Below, one piece after another: positions 25,226-33,312 of a stretch of DNA of 41,642 nt. The stretch's first letter is position 1. Each line of letters starts with the position of its first letter. The notes under the pieces were generated by a model. The model searched no databases. It was given only the letters and a program-made list of their open reading frames with translations, and was not told where the DNA came from. The position numbers and the translations under genes are program-made. Origin of the DNA: Candidatus Poribacteria bacterium (GTDB lineage Bacteria; Poribacteria; DTPJ01; WJIO01); contig WJIO01000049.1 of assembly GCA_014730235.1 (NCBI GenBank), positions 1-41,642 on the forward strand. Reading direction: 5' to 3'.

Positions 25226-25516
25226 ATGGTGGTGGCAGATCAAGACATAGTTAGATTTCTCTCGAATAGAATAGACTGTCTGGAAACACGCTTTGAAACG
25301 AGATTTGACAGGCTTGAAAGACGTTTAGACCATTGGATGGGCAAGAATGGTCAGCAAAATGTAAGTATACAAAAGAACTCGGATCAGATTGATGCAATTA
25401 ATAAAATGATAGATCATAAAAGCAAGAAATCTCTAACTATAAGCGTTGCAGTTGCTAGTTGTATAGCAACGTTATTAAGTGCATTAATTCAGTTACTTAC
25501 TAAATGTATATTTTGA
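25226..25516 (+). CDS. XhlA-like holin, coiled coil plus one membrane helix
   Basis: 96 residues. An N-terminal coiled coil (RFLSNRIDCLETRFETRFDR, about 10-38) leads through a polar linker (SDQIDAINKMIDHKSKK) to one membrane helix (about 70-93, ISVAVASCIATLLSALIQLL). That architecture matches the hemolysin XhlA family, which acts with a holin or as one to let the lysin out. Starts are ambiguous: GTG 25223, ATG 25226, or GTG 25229/25232, all close behind AAGG. It is the last gene of the rightward operon. Confidence 0.65.
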   Translation: MVVADQDIVRFLSNRIDCLETRFETRFDRLERRLDHWMGKNGQQNVSIQKNSDQIDAINKMIDHKSKKSLTISVAVASCIATLLSALIQLLTKCIF

Positions 25517-25537
25517 TTTATTGGGGATTATAATTTT

Positions 25538-25610
25538 GTTGGCGAATTCATTTCCAAAAAATTATACATGGAATCGCCAACATATAATTTTTATTTTGAT
25601 TTTTTAATTA
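25538..25610 (+). terminator. Intrinsic terminator closing the phage operon
   Basis: GTTGGCG (25538-25544) pairs with CGCCAAC (25575-25581) and ATTC (25546-25549) with GAAT (25571-25574), around one bulged A. A T-rich run (ATTTTTATTTTGATTTTTT) follows on the plus strand. The opposite gene's stop lies in the T-run, so the hairpin may also slow transcription from that side. Confidence 0.65.
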
Positions 25611-27183
25611 CCAGAATACACGGATTTGATTTATCAGACAATGGATTTTCAATTAATGTTGACCACCCTTTTGGTTTAATATACATATCATGTTTTTCAC
25701 CAGTATATATATCCATCCAAATGGTTTTAACTTTTTTATCTTCTGTTAGCAACTGGCCGCGCTCTCCTTTTTTATTTAAAATATCGGTAAGATCAATTAC
25801 TGCATTTCCACCTTCATTAAGAAAGACCATATATTCTTTACCAAGATTAGCTAAACAATACCCCTCTTCTACCAATATATTCATTGATTCCATTTGATTA
25901 AAGGAAATACTATCCAGGATATCCCTGAGATATTTATATCTTATCCAGCTCTCAGGTTCTGGTTCAAATTTTATTAAATCCCACGAGGTGTTTGAATAAT
26001 AGTAACCAGGATAAGCTCCGGCCATATAAATTGCGTATGTCCACTTGAGAACATCCTGCCATGAGGCTGTTGTTCTGCTCTTGTATGTTTTAAGATCTTC
26101 CACCCCTAACTCATAACCATATTCAATATTAATATATGGCTTTGGAAATAACCTGAGTTTTTTTAAAGCTTCTCTATTATATCGTTCTACATCTTTCAGG
26201 TGAACCTGATCAGAACAGAAATCAACTATTTCATCTATTTCTGAATATCTTCCTTGGCTTCCAGCTTCTGGATCATGAACTGTAACCAGATGTTTATAGG
26301 CATCGATTTTTCTTATTAAATCAATACGGCTGATTGTATATTCATGACTTTCTGTTGAGCGAAACAGATTGTAACTTTCTTTGCCCACATCCCAAACAAT
26401 ATTCCTAAAAGCCTGGTATCTTGCCACAACGTATTTCCAATATATATCATCTTCTACAGATAGACGTTCTGGCCATTTAACATGCTTGTTTTGTACCTGT
26501 ATCATAATATGGGCTACGATACCATTTTGCTGTAGAATATTCATCAGCTTATCGTAGTCTTTAAAGAAATCTATATTTAATTTTGCGTGGTTTGGATTTT
26601 CATTGTTTCCACCAAAAACATACATATCCGGAGGGCCATATACAGTATCAGGAATTGTTTTACCTTCAAAGCGCGATTCCGGTTGAGAGAATCCAGTATG
26701 TGCATAGATATTCATTATAACATAATTGAATCCCCTGTCTTTTATAAGCTTAATTTGCTTGTGACAAAGAGCAGGATTTCTCTGGTGATAGCTAAAAAGC
26801 CAATCACATTCAAAGCCCATTATTACAAATGGGGTATTATCTTCGCACAAGAATTTTTGGGTATTTTGGGGGTCTATAATTAATTTTCCATGTATGTTAT
26901 GGTTTTCATTATCAATACATTCAATTTCCTCTAGTTTAATTCCCGACAGAGAAGGTTCTTTAGATTTTGTCCAACCTTTCCATCGACCTTTTTTATCAGG
27001 GCTAAATCGGACTATCCAATCTCCATTATCATTATAAAAAGCAGGGATTCCCTCAATTCTTTCTCCTGAATCATGTTCCATAACTGCACAAACTTCCACT
27101 AAAAATGGATTGTCAAATTCTGAATCAGTATGAATGATAAAATCATAAATGCCATATAAAGTAACAGTTGCTAATAAAGCCAT
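25591..27183 (-). CDS. DUF5060/DUF4038 glycoside-hydrolase-like protein
   Basis: 530 residues. About 5-75 is a DUF5060-type beta domain (NPFLVEVCAVMEH, DWIVRFSPDKKGRWKGW). About 100-430 is a TIM-barrel apiosidase-like DUF4038 domain (TPFVIMGFECDWLF, RGFNYVIMNIYAHT, NIVWDVGKESYN with a candidate catalytic E, PYINIEYGYE with another). About 445-530 is a C-terminal beta domain. Members act on plant or algal polysaccharides; the substrate here is unknown. No signal peptide, so the protein would be cytoplasmic. AAGGAAA precedes the ATG. It is 28 bases after the stop of the next MtaA-like gene and probably in one operon with it. Confidence 0.8.
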   Translation of the reverse strand: MALLATVTLYGIYDFIIHTDSEFDNPFLVEVCAVMEHDSGERIEGIPAFYNDNGDWIVRFSPDKKGRWKGWTKSKEPSLSGIKLEEIECIDNENHNIHGKLIIDPQNTQKFLCEDNTPFVIMGFECDWLFSYHQRNPALCHKQIKLIKDRGFNYVIMNIYAHTGFSQPESRFEGKTIPDTVYGPPDMYVFGGNNENPNHAKLNIDFFKDYDKLMNILQQNGIVAHIMIQVQNKHVKWPERLSVEDDIYWKYVVARYQAFRNIVWDVGKESYNLFRSTESHEYTISRIDLIRKIDAYKHLVTVHDPEAGSQGRYSEIDEIVDFCSDQVHLKDVERYNREALKKLRLFPKPYINIEYGYELGVEDLKTYKSRTTASWQDVLKWTYAIYMAGAYPGYYYSNTSWDLIKFEPEPESWIRYKYLRDILDSISFNQMESMNILVEEGYCLANLGKEYMVFLNEGGNAVIDLTDILNKKGERGQLLTEDKKVKTIWMDIYTGEKHDMYIKPKGWSTLIENPLSDKSNPCILVIKKSK

Positions 27184-27211
27184 TTTTATTTTCCTTTCCG
27201 ATAAATTCTAT

Positions 27212-28270
27212 TCAATATTTACCATATTCAGCCACTAATTCCATAACCCGACAATATTGTTGGAAACTGACATTATCGGGAACAGAGTGATCCGAATGGT
27301 ATATATATCCACCGCCTTTTTTCATAAATGGTAATTTTGTCGATATTTCTTTCATTATATCATCGGAATTTGGAGATGACATATTGCGCACATCAATTCC
27401 GCCCATGAAGGCTATATAATTACCATAATCTTTTTTTAGTTTTAGCATATCGTTACCGGCTTTTACTTCAAGGGGTTGGATGCAGTCAAAACCAGCCTCT
27501 ATTATCAAAGGTATAAGTTCCATTGTATATCCACAGCTATGAAGAATCATGGGTATCCCACGACTTTTAAATGGTTCGCATATTAGCATGTGGGCAGGCA
27601 TAAGCAACTCTTTGTAGGTTTCTGGCGGAAAAAAAGAGTGGTCTCTAAAACCAAGATCGTCAAATATCCATCCGGCATCAAACTTCATTCCCCTGCCCAT
27701 CATCTCTTCAGCCATATCTGCACAGAGTTGAGCATCTGTCATAAACATATCTTTTACCCAGTCCGGCTCGGTCATCATATTGATAAGGGTATTTTCAGGA
27801 CCCACCATATCGCAGATTTTTGTAAATCCAGGACCGAAATTGAGAGTGCAGAAATAATCATCTTGATATGCTTTTTTATTCGAATTAATCTGGGATTCCC
27901 AGTTAACCCTACTTTCATTCATTACCATTCTGGGTTTATTTTCTTCCCATGCCTCTTTGGTCTTTATGGTAAAGCCAATAAGTTCCGGTGTTGAAGTCAT
28001 ATGTTTCCAGTTTTTCATCTTAGCGCCATCGGAATTAGTAGCAATGACATATTCATCCGTTTCTTCCAAAACTTGCCTTGGGAGTTGCAAAGAGTTATCC
28101 CCACCAAAACCACGAAATTCATATCCAAAATATTCTGTGGGTGATTTATCTTGTGGTAAACCCTCTTTATGCCAACGCTGTATAGTAGTTCCCCAAGGGC
28201 TGTCGTGTATAGCGATTCTATCTGCTTCTTTTAATTCTAATGCAAGTTTAACTCTTTCTCTGGAATTCAT
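27212..28270 (-). CDS. Uroporphyrinogen decarboxylase-like (MtaA/CmuA-type) protein with HxC site
   Basis: 352 residues, start at ATG 28270 behind GGAG; an ATG 12 bases earlier lacks a good site. Opens MNSRERVKLALELKEADRIA, with NFGPGFTKICDMVG, AGWIFDDLGFRDHSFFPPE and the motif MILHSCGYT, which carries the His and Cys of the MtaA-type zinc site, followed by EAGFDCIQPLEVKAG and FMGGID. MtaA enzymes move methyl groups between corrinoid proteins and thiols; many uncharacterised relatives lie in sugar-catabolic regions of environmental bacteria. The gene lies 28 bases upstream of the DUF4038 gene on the same strand. The related gene at 9268-10422 lacks the zinc motif, so the two are probably not interchangeable. 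Confidence 0.85.
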   Translation of the reverse strand: MNSRERVKLALELKEADRIAIHDSPWGTTIQRWHKEGLPQDKSPTEYFGYEFRGFGGDNSLQLPRQVLEETDEYVIATNSDGAKMKNWKHMTSTPELIGFTIKTKEAWEENKPRMVMNESRVNWESQINSNKKAYQDDYFCTLNFGPGFTKICDMVGPENTLINMMTEPDWVKDMFMTDAQLCADMAEEMMGRGMKFDAGWIFDDLGFRDHSFFPPETYKELLMPAHMLICEPFKSRGIPMILHSCGYTMELIPLIIEAGFDCIQPLEVKAGNDMLKLKKDYGNYIAFMGGIDVRNMSSPNSDDIMKEISTKLPFMKKGGGYIYHSDHSVPDNVSFQQYCRVMELVAEYGKY

Positions 28271-28292
28271 ATAGATCTCCATTTTATATATT

Positions 28293-29372
28293 TTACAGCC
28301 ACCAATTCTCTTTAATTAAACCTCTAGATTTCATTTCTTTATTTAAATATAAAGCTCCTGATAAAGCGATTGCTAGCATAATAATAGGTAATATAACAGC
28401 TATGAGATCACTATTTATAGAGGCTATAAATATACCTGATGTTGCACTTAAAATGTTGACAGAATACAAAATGAAAGCAGATTTTGGCTGAGAAAACCCC
28501 AAATACATTAGTTTATTATGGGTATGTAAATTGTCAGGATGGAACGGGGACAAACGTCTTCTAACTCTACGAATTATAGCCCATGTTGTGTCAAATACCG
28601 GCAAACCAAATATTAATACAGAAACGACTGAACTCGCGTTTATTGGAGAAGGATTCTGAAAAAGAAGAGATATGGAGACTACAGATAATACTAAGCCCAA
28701 GAACATAGCACCGCAATCACCCATAAATATACTGGCAGGATGAAAATTGTATCTAAGAAAGCCTAATACACTGCCGGTAACAGCAATGCAAACTACAGCC
28801 ATATAATAATTGCCAACAAATATTGCTATTAGAAAAAATGAAATAGCAATAATAACAGAAATACCACCGGCAAGTCCATCCATGCCATCAATAAAATTGA
28901 TAGTATTTATAATTCCGGTTATCCAGAAAGCGGTAAAGATAGCTCCACCTAACCACCCTAAATTAACAATATCTAAATATGGCAATTTAAGTTCTCGAAC
29001 TAAAAAGCCAGACGATATAATTATAACAACAGCTACAGTTTGTCCTGAAAATTTTCTCGGTGCATTCATGCTGCGTAAATCATCCCATACACCAAGAAGA
29101 CATATGGTAACAGCACCAATGATTAAGCCGATGAACCTCTGTGTGGGTTCGTTTATTTGGGAATGAAAGATAAAGTAAGATATGGTTATTGATAAAAGAC
29201 AGGCAAAAGCAACACCAATTCCTCCAATAGCAGGTACGGCTTTTTTATGTAGTTTACGCTCGCTAGGTTTATCAAGAAGATTATATCTGATAGATATCCA
29301 ACGGATGATAGGCACAGTAATCAGCGCAAGGATTAGAGAGGTAAAGAATACAATTGAATATATTTTTATCAT
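28293..29372 (-). CDS. WecA/TagO-type polyprenyl-phosphate sugar-1-phosphate transferase
   Basis: 359 residues with about 10-11 membrane helices. It transfers a sugar-1-phosphate from a UDP-sugar to undecaprenyl phosphate, the first step of O-antigen or capsule repeat assembly at the inner membrane. Visible motifs are the Mg-binding WDDLRS (D97, D98), INFIDGMDGLAGG (D162, D165), FMGDCGA (D219) and a cytoplasmic HPDNLHTHNKL near 278-287 that corresponds to the HxxH-type loop. Start ATG 29372 overlaps the stop of the reductase gene by one base (TAATG), so translation is coupled. It is the last gene of the minus-strand cluster, as WbpL-type enzymes often are in FucNAc O-antigen loci. Confidence 0.88.
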   Translation of the reverse strand: MIKIYSIVFFTSLILALITVPIIRWISIRYNLLDKPSERKLHKKAVPAIGGIGVAFACLLSITISYFIFHSQINEPTQRFIGLIIGAVTICLLGVWDDLRSMNAPRKFSGQTVAVVIIISSGFLVRELKLPYLDIVNLGWLGGAIFTAFWITGIINTINFIDGMDGLAGGISVIIAISFFLIAIFVGNYYMAVVCIAVTGSVLGFLRYNFHPASIFMGDCGAMFLGLVLSVVSISLLFQNPSPINASSVVSVLIFGLPVFDTTWAIIRRVRRRLSPFHPDNLHTHNKLMYLGFSQPKSAFILYSVNILSATSGIFIASINSDLIAVILPIIMLAIALSGALYLNKEMKSRGLIKENWWL

Positions 29373-30199
29373 TACTGTGATGGTGCTCTTATATTATCAA
29401 AGAAAAGCTTCATCTCTCTAATTTGATCAACAAGACTTTTACTCACTACTTTAGCACAGAGATCTTTTTCAGAAGCTAAACTTCGATTGCATGATTTAGG
29501 GGTTTCATATTGATTAATATTAACATCAAGTTTATAAACTTCGTTAATCATGCCTAATAATTTATATTTACTTACGACTTCATCTGAGAAAATATGAAAT
29601 ATACCTATTTCGTATAAACCTTTTTCGTATATACTCTCAATAATTTGGGCTAAATATACTGTAGTGACACCGTTCCATAGATGATTTGTATAGCCATTGA
29701 CTGTATTTCCCCTCTCGCTTATTAACCATTCCAGCAATGACCGGAGATTTTTCTTTTCCTGTCCGATTATAGAAGTTCTTAAGACCATACATTCTGCATT
29801 ATCCCCACCAATCTTACTTAACCCATATAAATCATCAGCATCAAAATAGTCGGATTCAGTATACATTCCTCGCTTACCAGAATAAACACAATCTGTAGTT
29901 ATATGAAAGCAGAATTTATCATGTTTTTTGCATAATTTAGCGAGATTTTTTGGAAAAACAGAATTGACTTTTAATACATCCTCAGCAGAGAAATCCTGAA
30001 TTCTTTTATTAATTATACCAGCGCAGTTTATTACTAAATCTATTTCACCAATAATATTATCCAGAAATTCAATGTTTGTTTTGGCAATATCAAAATCAGC
30101 CCGATTTAAGGTTTCAACATTATATTTTCTGGATTTGAAATATTCATGTACGGCATATCCTAACATGCCATTTTCACCAATTACCAATATTTTTTTCAT
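29372..30199 (-). CDS. RmlD-like NAD(P)-dependent sugar nucleotide reductase
   Basis: 275 residues, an extended short-chain dehydrogenase with GENGMLG (8-14), the NCAGI strand, TTDCVYSGKRG and the catalytic Y125/K129 (LYGLSK). It is the family of dTDP-4-dehydrorhamnose reductase and of the WbjC/FnlB/CapF reductase. In the UDP-L-FucNAc pathway the reductase acts on the 4-keto-6-deoxy intermediate; WbjC normally carries an extra C-terminal cupin that is absent here. It stands between the epimerase and WecA-like genes. Whether it is RmlD or a cupin-less WbjC cannot be settled by eye, though no RmlA, RmlB or RmlC genes are present. Confidence 0.8.
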   Translation of the reverse strand: MKKILVIGENGMLGYAVHEYFKSRKYNVETLNRADFDIAKTNIEFLDNIIGEIDLVINCAGIINKRIQDFSAEDVLKVNSVFPKNLAKLCKKHDKFCFHITTDCVYSGKRGMYTESDYFDADDLYGLSKIGGDNAECMVLRTSIIGQEKKNLRSLLEWLISERGNTVNGYTNHLWNGVTTVYLAQIIESIYEKGLYEIGIFHIFSDEVVSKYKLLGMINEVYKLDVNINQYETPKSCNRSLASEKDLCAKVVSKSLVDQIREMKLFFDNIRAPSQ

Positions 30200-30235
30200 A
30201 ACCGAAGAACCTCTATGGATGAATTAAGTTTTGCT

Positions 30236-31324
30236 CTACCTATTTCTATTATATCCAAGTATTATTTTAATTACTTTTGAAGAGACATTTTTTTCAACAT
30301 ACTCAATTGGTGGAGACCAATTATTTTCTTCATCTGTTATAATATTAACTGAATTCACAATAAATTGAGTAGATATTCCTACCAGCATATTGCTTCCGCT
30401 TTCTATGGTTTCAGGTCTTTCCGTTACATCCCTTATTGTTATATTTGGAATACCAAAAATACAACATTCTTCCTGAACTGTACCGCTATCTGTAATTACA
30501 CAACGAGCGTTCTTTTCAAGAGTTATAAAATCTATAAAGCCTAACGGCTCTAAATACATAACTTTATCATCTTTCTGAGATAAACCGAATTTTTGCATTT
30601 TATTTTTGGTTCTGGGATGCAGACTACAGCATACTGGAATCTTATATTTTTCATTCAATTTATTAAGAGCCAAAACAATACTTCTTAAACGATCCTCTAT
30701 ATCAACATTTTCGGCGCGGTGCATTGTTACGAGGAAATATTCTCTGGGTTTCAGATTCATTCTGTTTAAAACATCACATTTTTCAATCTTATCAGAAAAA
30801 CTCTCAATAACTTCCAGTATTGGATTACCTATGATATATATACCTTCGGTATTTATACCTTCGTTTAATAAATTCTCCTTGCTTCTATTCGTATAAGGAA
30901 GATGTATAGTGCTGGAATGATCGATAATCTTTCGATTAACTTCTTCAGGTACTCTGTCATCAAAACATCTATTGCCGGCTTCCATATGGAAAACTGGTAT
31001 TCCCATTCTTTTGGCAATAATGCTTACTAAACCGCTGTTTGTATCCCCTAAAATAAGTATTCTATCAGGCTTCTCTTTTATAATTACCTCTTCCACACTG
31101 GAAAGTATTTTACCAATTTGTTTGCCAAAAGTGTCTTCTTTTACACCAAGATAGTAATCAGGCTGTCTGAGTTCCAGATCATGAAAAAAAATATCGCTTA
31201 ACCTTTCATCATAATTTTGACCTGTGTGAACTAAAATATGATGGCAATACTTATCCAGCTTTTTAATAACTGCACATAAGCGTATAATTTCAGGACGCGT
31301 ACCTAAAACAGTCATAATTTTCAT
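30236..31324 (-). CDS. wbjD: UDP-N-acetylglucosamine 2-epimerase family, WbjD/CapG/FnlC-like
   Basis: 362 residues. MTVLGTRPEIIRL, HTGQNYDERL, ILGDTNSGLVS, FHMEAGNRCFDDRVPEEVNR and ITDSGTVQEECC are the conserved blocks of the nonhydrolysing UDP-GlcNAc 2-epimerase fold; the EAGNRCFD..VPEE block is what I associate with the WbjD/CapG branch, which inverts C2 to give UDP-L-FucNAc. Start ATG 31324, with a GTG three bases earlier that overlaps the upstream stop; GGAG precedes both. Its adjacency to a 4,6-dehydratase and a reductase supports a complete FucNAc pathway. Confidence 0.85.
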   Translation of the reverse strand: MKIMTVLGTRPEIIRLCAVIKKLDKYCHHILVHTGQNYDERLSDIFFHDLELRQPDYYLGVKEDTFGKQIGKILSSVEEVIIKEKPDRILILGDTNSGLVSIIAKRMGIPVFHMEAGNRCFDDRVPEEVNRKIIDHSSTIHLPYTNRSKENLLNEGINTEGIYIIGNPILEVIESFSDKIEKCDVLNRMNLKPREYFLVTMHRAENVDIEDRLRSIVLALNKLNEKYKIPVCCSLHPRTKNKMQKFGLSQKDDKVMYLEPLGFIDFITLEKNARCVITDSGTVQEECCIFGIPNITIRDVTERPETIESGSNMLVGISTQFIVNSVNIITDEENNWSPPIEYVEKNVSSKVIKIILGYNRNR

Positions 31325-31326
31325 CA

Positions 31327-32355
31327 CTAAAACTCCAAATGTCCTTGCTCTTTTAATATATTTTCCAGTTCTTGCTTATTCATAAGTCTATCCGCTGAAG
31401 AATATTCATCTTTTAAGACTGTTTCGGTAATTGGTATCTGGGATATCTCGGGGAGAATAGAACAGATTACATAATAATTATTGCGTCTTATAGTTCTTTT
31501 AGATTCTTCTTCAGAAACTAATATTTCGTGTATTTTCTCGCCGGGTCTTATACCGATAATACTAATTTCTATATCTCTTTTCCCAATCATTATTTCCGCC
31601 AGATCAGTTATTTTAGCAGATGGAACTATGGGTATATATGTTTCGCCAGATTTACCGCTTTTAAAGGCTTCAAAAATCGTATCTACGGCCTGATCTAAGT
31701 TGAGGAAAAAACGAGTCATATCTCTCGTAGTTATAGTGAGCGGACCACCATTCTTTATCTGTTGTTTGAATAATGGTATAACTGAGCCTGTTGAAGCAAT
31801 AACGTTACCATAGCGAACACAGATAAACCTTGTTTTGCTACAACTTAGGTTTGCAGTAAGTATTATTCTTTCCTGAATTGCTTTGCACATTCCGTAAGTA
31901 TTGATTGGTTTACACGCTTTGTCTGTAGATATGGCTAATACTGTTTCTATTTTACCATCTAATTCTATCGTTGCTCTCGATATATTCTGGGCACCAAGAA
32001 TGTTTGTCTTTACTGCTTCGTATGGGAAATATTCACATACTGGAACCTGCTTTAGTGCTGCAGCATGGATAATTATATCAGAATCCCTGGCAGCGCTGAG
32101 AACTGATTCATAATCCCGGACATCGCCAATTCTAAAATCCAATATTTCCTCGAAATTTCGATAGAATATGTCATCGGTTGCGTATTTAATATTTTTCCAG
32201 TCAAGCTTCATCCGGTGATGTTTGGCTTCATCCCTGGAAAATATTATTATCCTTTTGGGTCTTCCCAATACGCCATCCATAATTCTCTTTACCAGAGTTC
32301 TGCCAAGAGAACCAGTACCGCCTGTTATTAGTATATTTTTCTTGTCAAATAACAA
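31327..32355 (-). CDS. wbjB: CapD/FlaA1-type UDP-GlcNAc 4,6-dehydratase, WbjB/FnlA-like
   Basis: 342 residues from TTG 32355, chosen because GGGAGAGG lies just upstream and the length then matches FnlA; the open frame runs 81 bases further into the preceding gene. TGGTGSLGRT (11-20), ALKQVPVCEYFP and STDKACKPINTYGMCKA (Y144, K148) are those of the polysaccharide-biosynthesis SDRs. The enzyme would dehydrate UDP-GlcNAc at C4/C6, with further epimerisation, as the first committed step to UDP-L-FucNAc. The catalytic tyrosine is present where I recall FnlA enzymes having Met, so a PseB-like specificity remains possible. Start codon lies 1 base after the upstream stop. Confidence 0.82.
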   Translation of the reverse strand: MLFDKKNILITGGTGSLGRTLVKRIMDGVLGRPKRIIIFSRDEAKHHRMKLDWKNIKYATDDIFYRNFEEILDFRIGDVRDYESVLSAARDSDIIIHAAALKQVPVCEYFPYEAVKTNILGAQNISRATIELDGKIETVLAISTDKACKPINTYGMCKAIQERIILTANLSCSKTRFICVRYGNVIASTGSVIPLFKQQIKNGGPLTITTRDMTRFFLNLDQAVDTIFEAFKSGKSGETYIPIVPSAKITDLAEIMIGKRDIEISIIGIRPGEKIHEILVSEEESKRTIRRNNYYVICSILPEISQIPITETVLKDEYSSADRLMNKQELENILKEQGHLEF

Positions 32356-32356
32356 T

Positions 32357-33286
32357 TTACCTCTCCCAACACTCTTTAAGCCAGTGAATATATTCCAGTA
32401 AATTTTCATATACATTATCAGAAGGATTAAAACCAAAAGAATCTCTAGCCAGAGAAATATCAGCTTTACTGTGTCTTATTTCACCTTTACGAGGTGGTGA
32501 ATAGATAATCTCTGCGTCTTTATTGATAATGTTCTTCATCATATTTGCGAGGGAATTAATGGTGATTGATTTTCCACTGCCGATATTAAAAACTCCTGAA
32601 AGTTCTTGTTTTTCTGCCGCCATAAGATTTGCTTTTGCAATATCTTTAACGTTGACAAAATCCCTGGTCTGCTCTCCATCATCGTATATTTTTATGGGTT
32701 TATCCTGCAATAATAAAGTGGCAAATATAGGTATTACATTTCCATAGGCATCATAGCGTTGATTTACTCCATATACGTTGAAATATCTAAGACAGACTAT
32801 ATCAATATCATAAATTCGGTTGTAACACATGCAGTGTTTTTCTGCGGCTAATTTACTTACGCCGTAAGGTGAATCGGGATTTTGTGGATGTTTTTCATCA
32901 ATAGGTTGATAATGAGGTTCTCCAAATATGGCAGCAGAAGACGAATACACAATTTTCTTCACTTTATTAATTCTTGAACATTCCAAGACATTAAGAGTTC
33001 CTAAAACGTTTATTTCTGAATCTTCAACAGGATTTTCCAGTGATTTTACGTTACCAATATGAGCTGCCAGGTGGAAAACAAATTCACAACCTTTAATGGC
33101 TGATTCTAGAGATTCCTTATCCCTTATATCACCCTTTATTATTTTTAATCCATTTAATGAATTTAAATTGTTTATATAACCTGTAGAAAAATTATCATAA
33201 ACATATATTTCATAACCTTTGTTATAAAGTAATTTTGTGACATTAGAGCCGATAAATCCGGCTCCACCTGTAACTAGAACTCTCAT
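32357..33286 (-). CDS. UDP-sugar 4-epimerase (GalE/WbpP-like)
   Basis: 309 residues, NAD-dependent extended SDR: VTGGAGFIGS (5-14), FHLAAHIGNV, YSSSAAIFGEP and catalytic Y141/K145 (PYGVSK). It interconverts UDP-glucose/galactose or their N-acetyl forms, supplying a precursor for the repeat unit. SSSAAIFG and the cluster context favour the WbpP/Gne type, but substrate cannot be read directly. The following gene starts one base after its stop, so they are co-translated. Confidence 0.85.
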   Translation of the reverse strand: MRVLVTGGAGFIGSNVTKLLYNKGYEIYVYDNFSTGYINNLNSLNGLKIIKGDIRDKESLESAIKGCEFVFHLAAHIGNVKSLENPVEDSEINVLGTLNVLECSRINKVKKIVYSSSAAIFGEPHYQPIDEKHPQNPDSPYGVSKLAAEKHCMCYNRIYDIDIVCLRYFNVYGVNQRYDAYGNVIPIFATLLLQDKPIKIYDDGEQTRDFVNVKDIAKANLMAAEKQELSGVFNIGSGKSITINSLANMMKNIINKDAEIIYSPPRKGEIRHSKADISLARDSFGFNPSDNVYENLLEYIHWLKECWER

Positions 33287-33312
33287 GTTTTTTCCTTAAA
33301 TTAATTGAATTA

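Noticed and set aside
10733-25590. Contractile-tail or tailocin (phage tail bacteriocin) interpretation
   Set aside because: Terminase, portal, scaffold and capsid genes are present and no sheath or baseplate J-type gene is seen, so this is a head-bearing particle module.
27590-28274. Plus-strand open frames of 134 and 105 codons
   Set aside because: They are antisense to the well-conserved MtaA-like gene and have no recognisable features.
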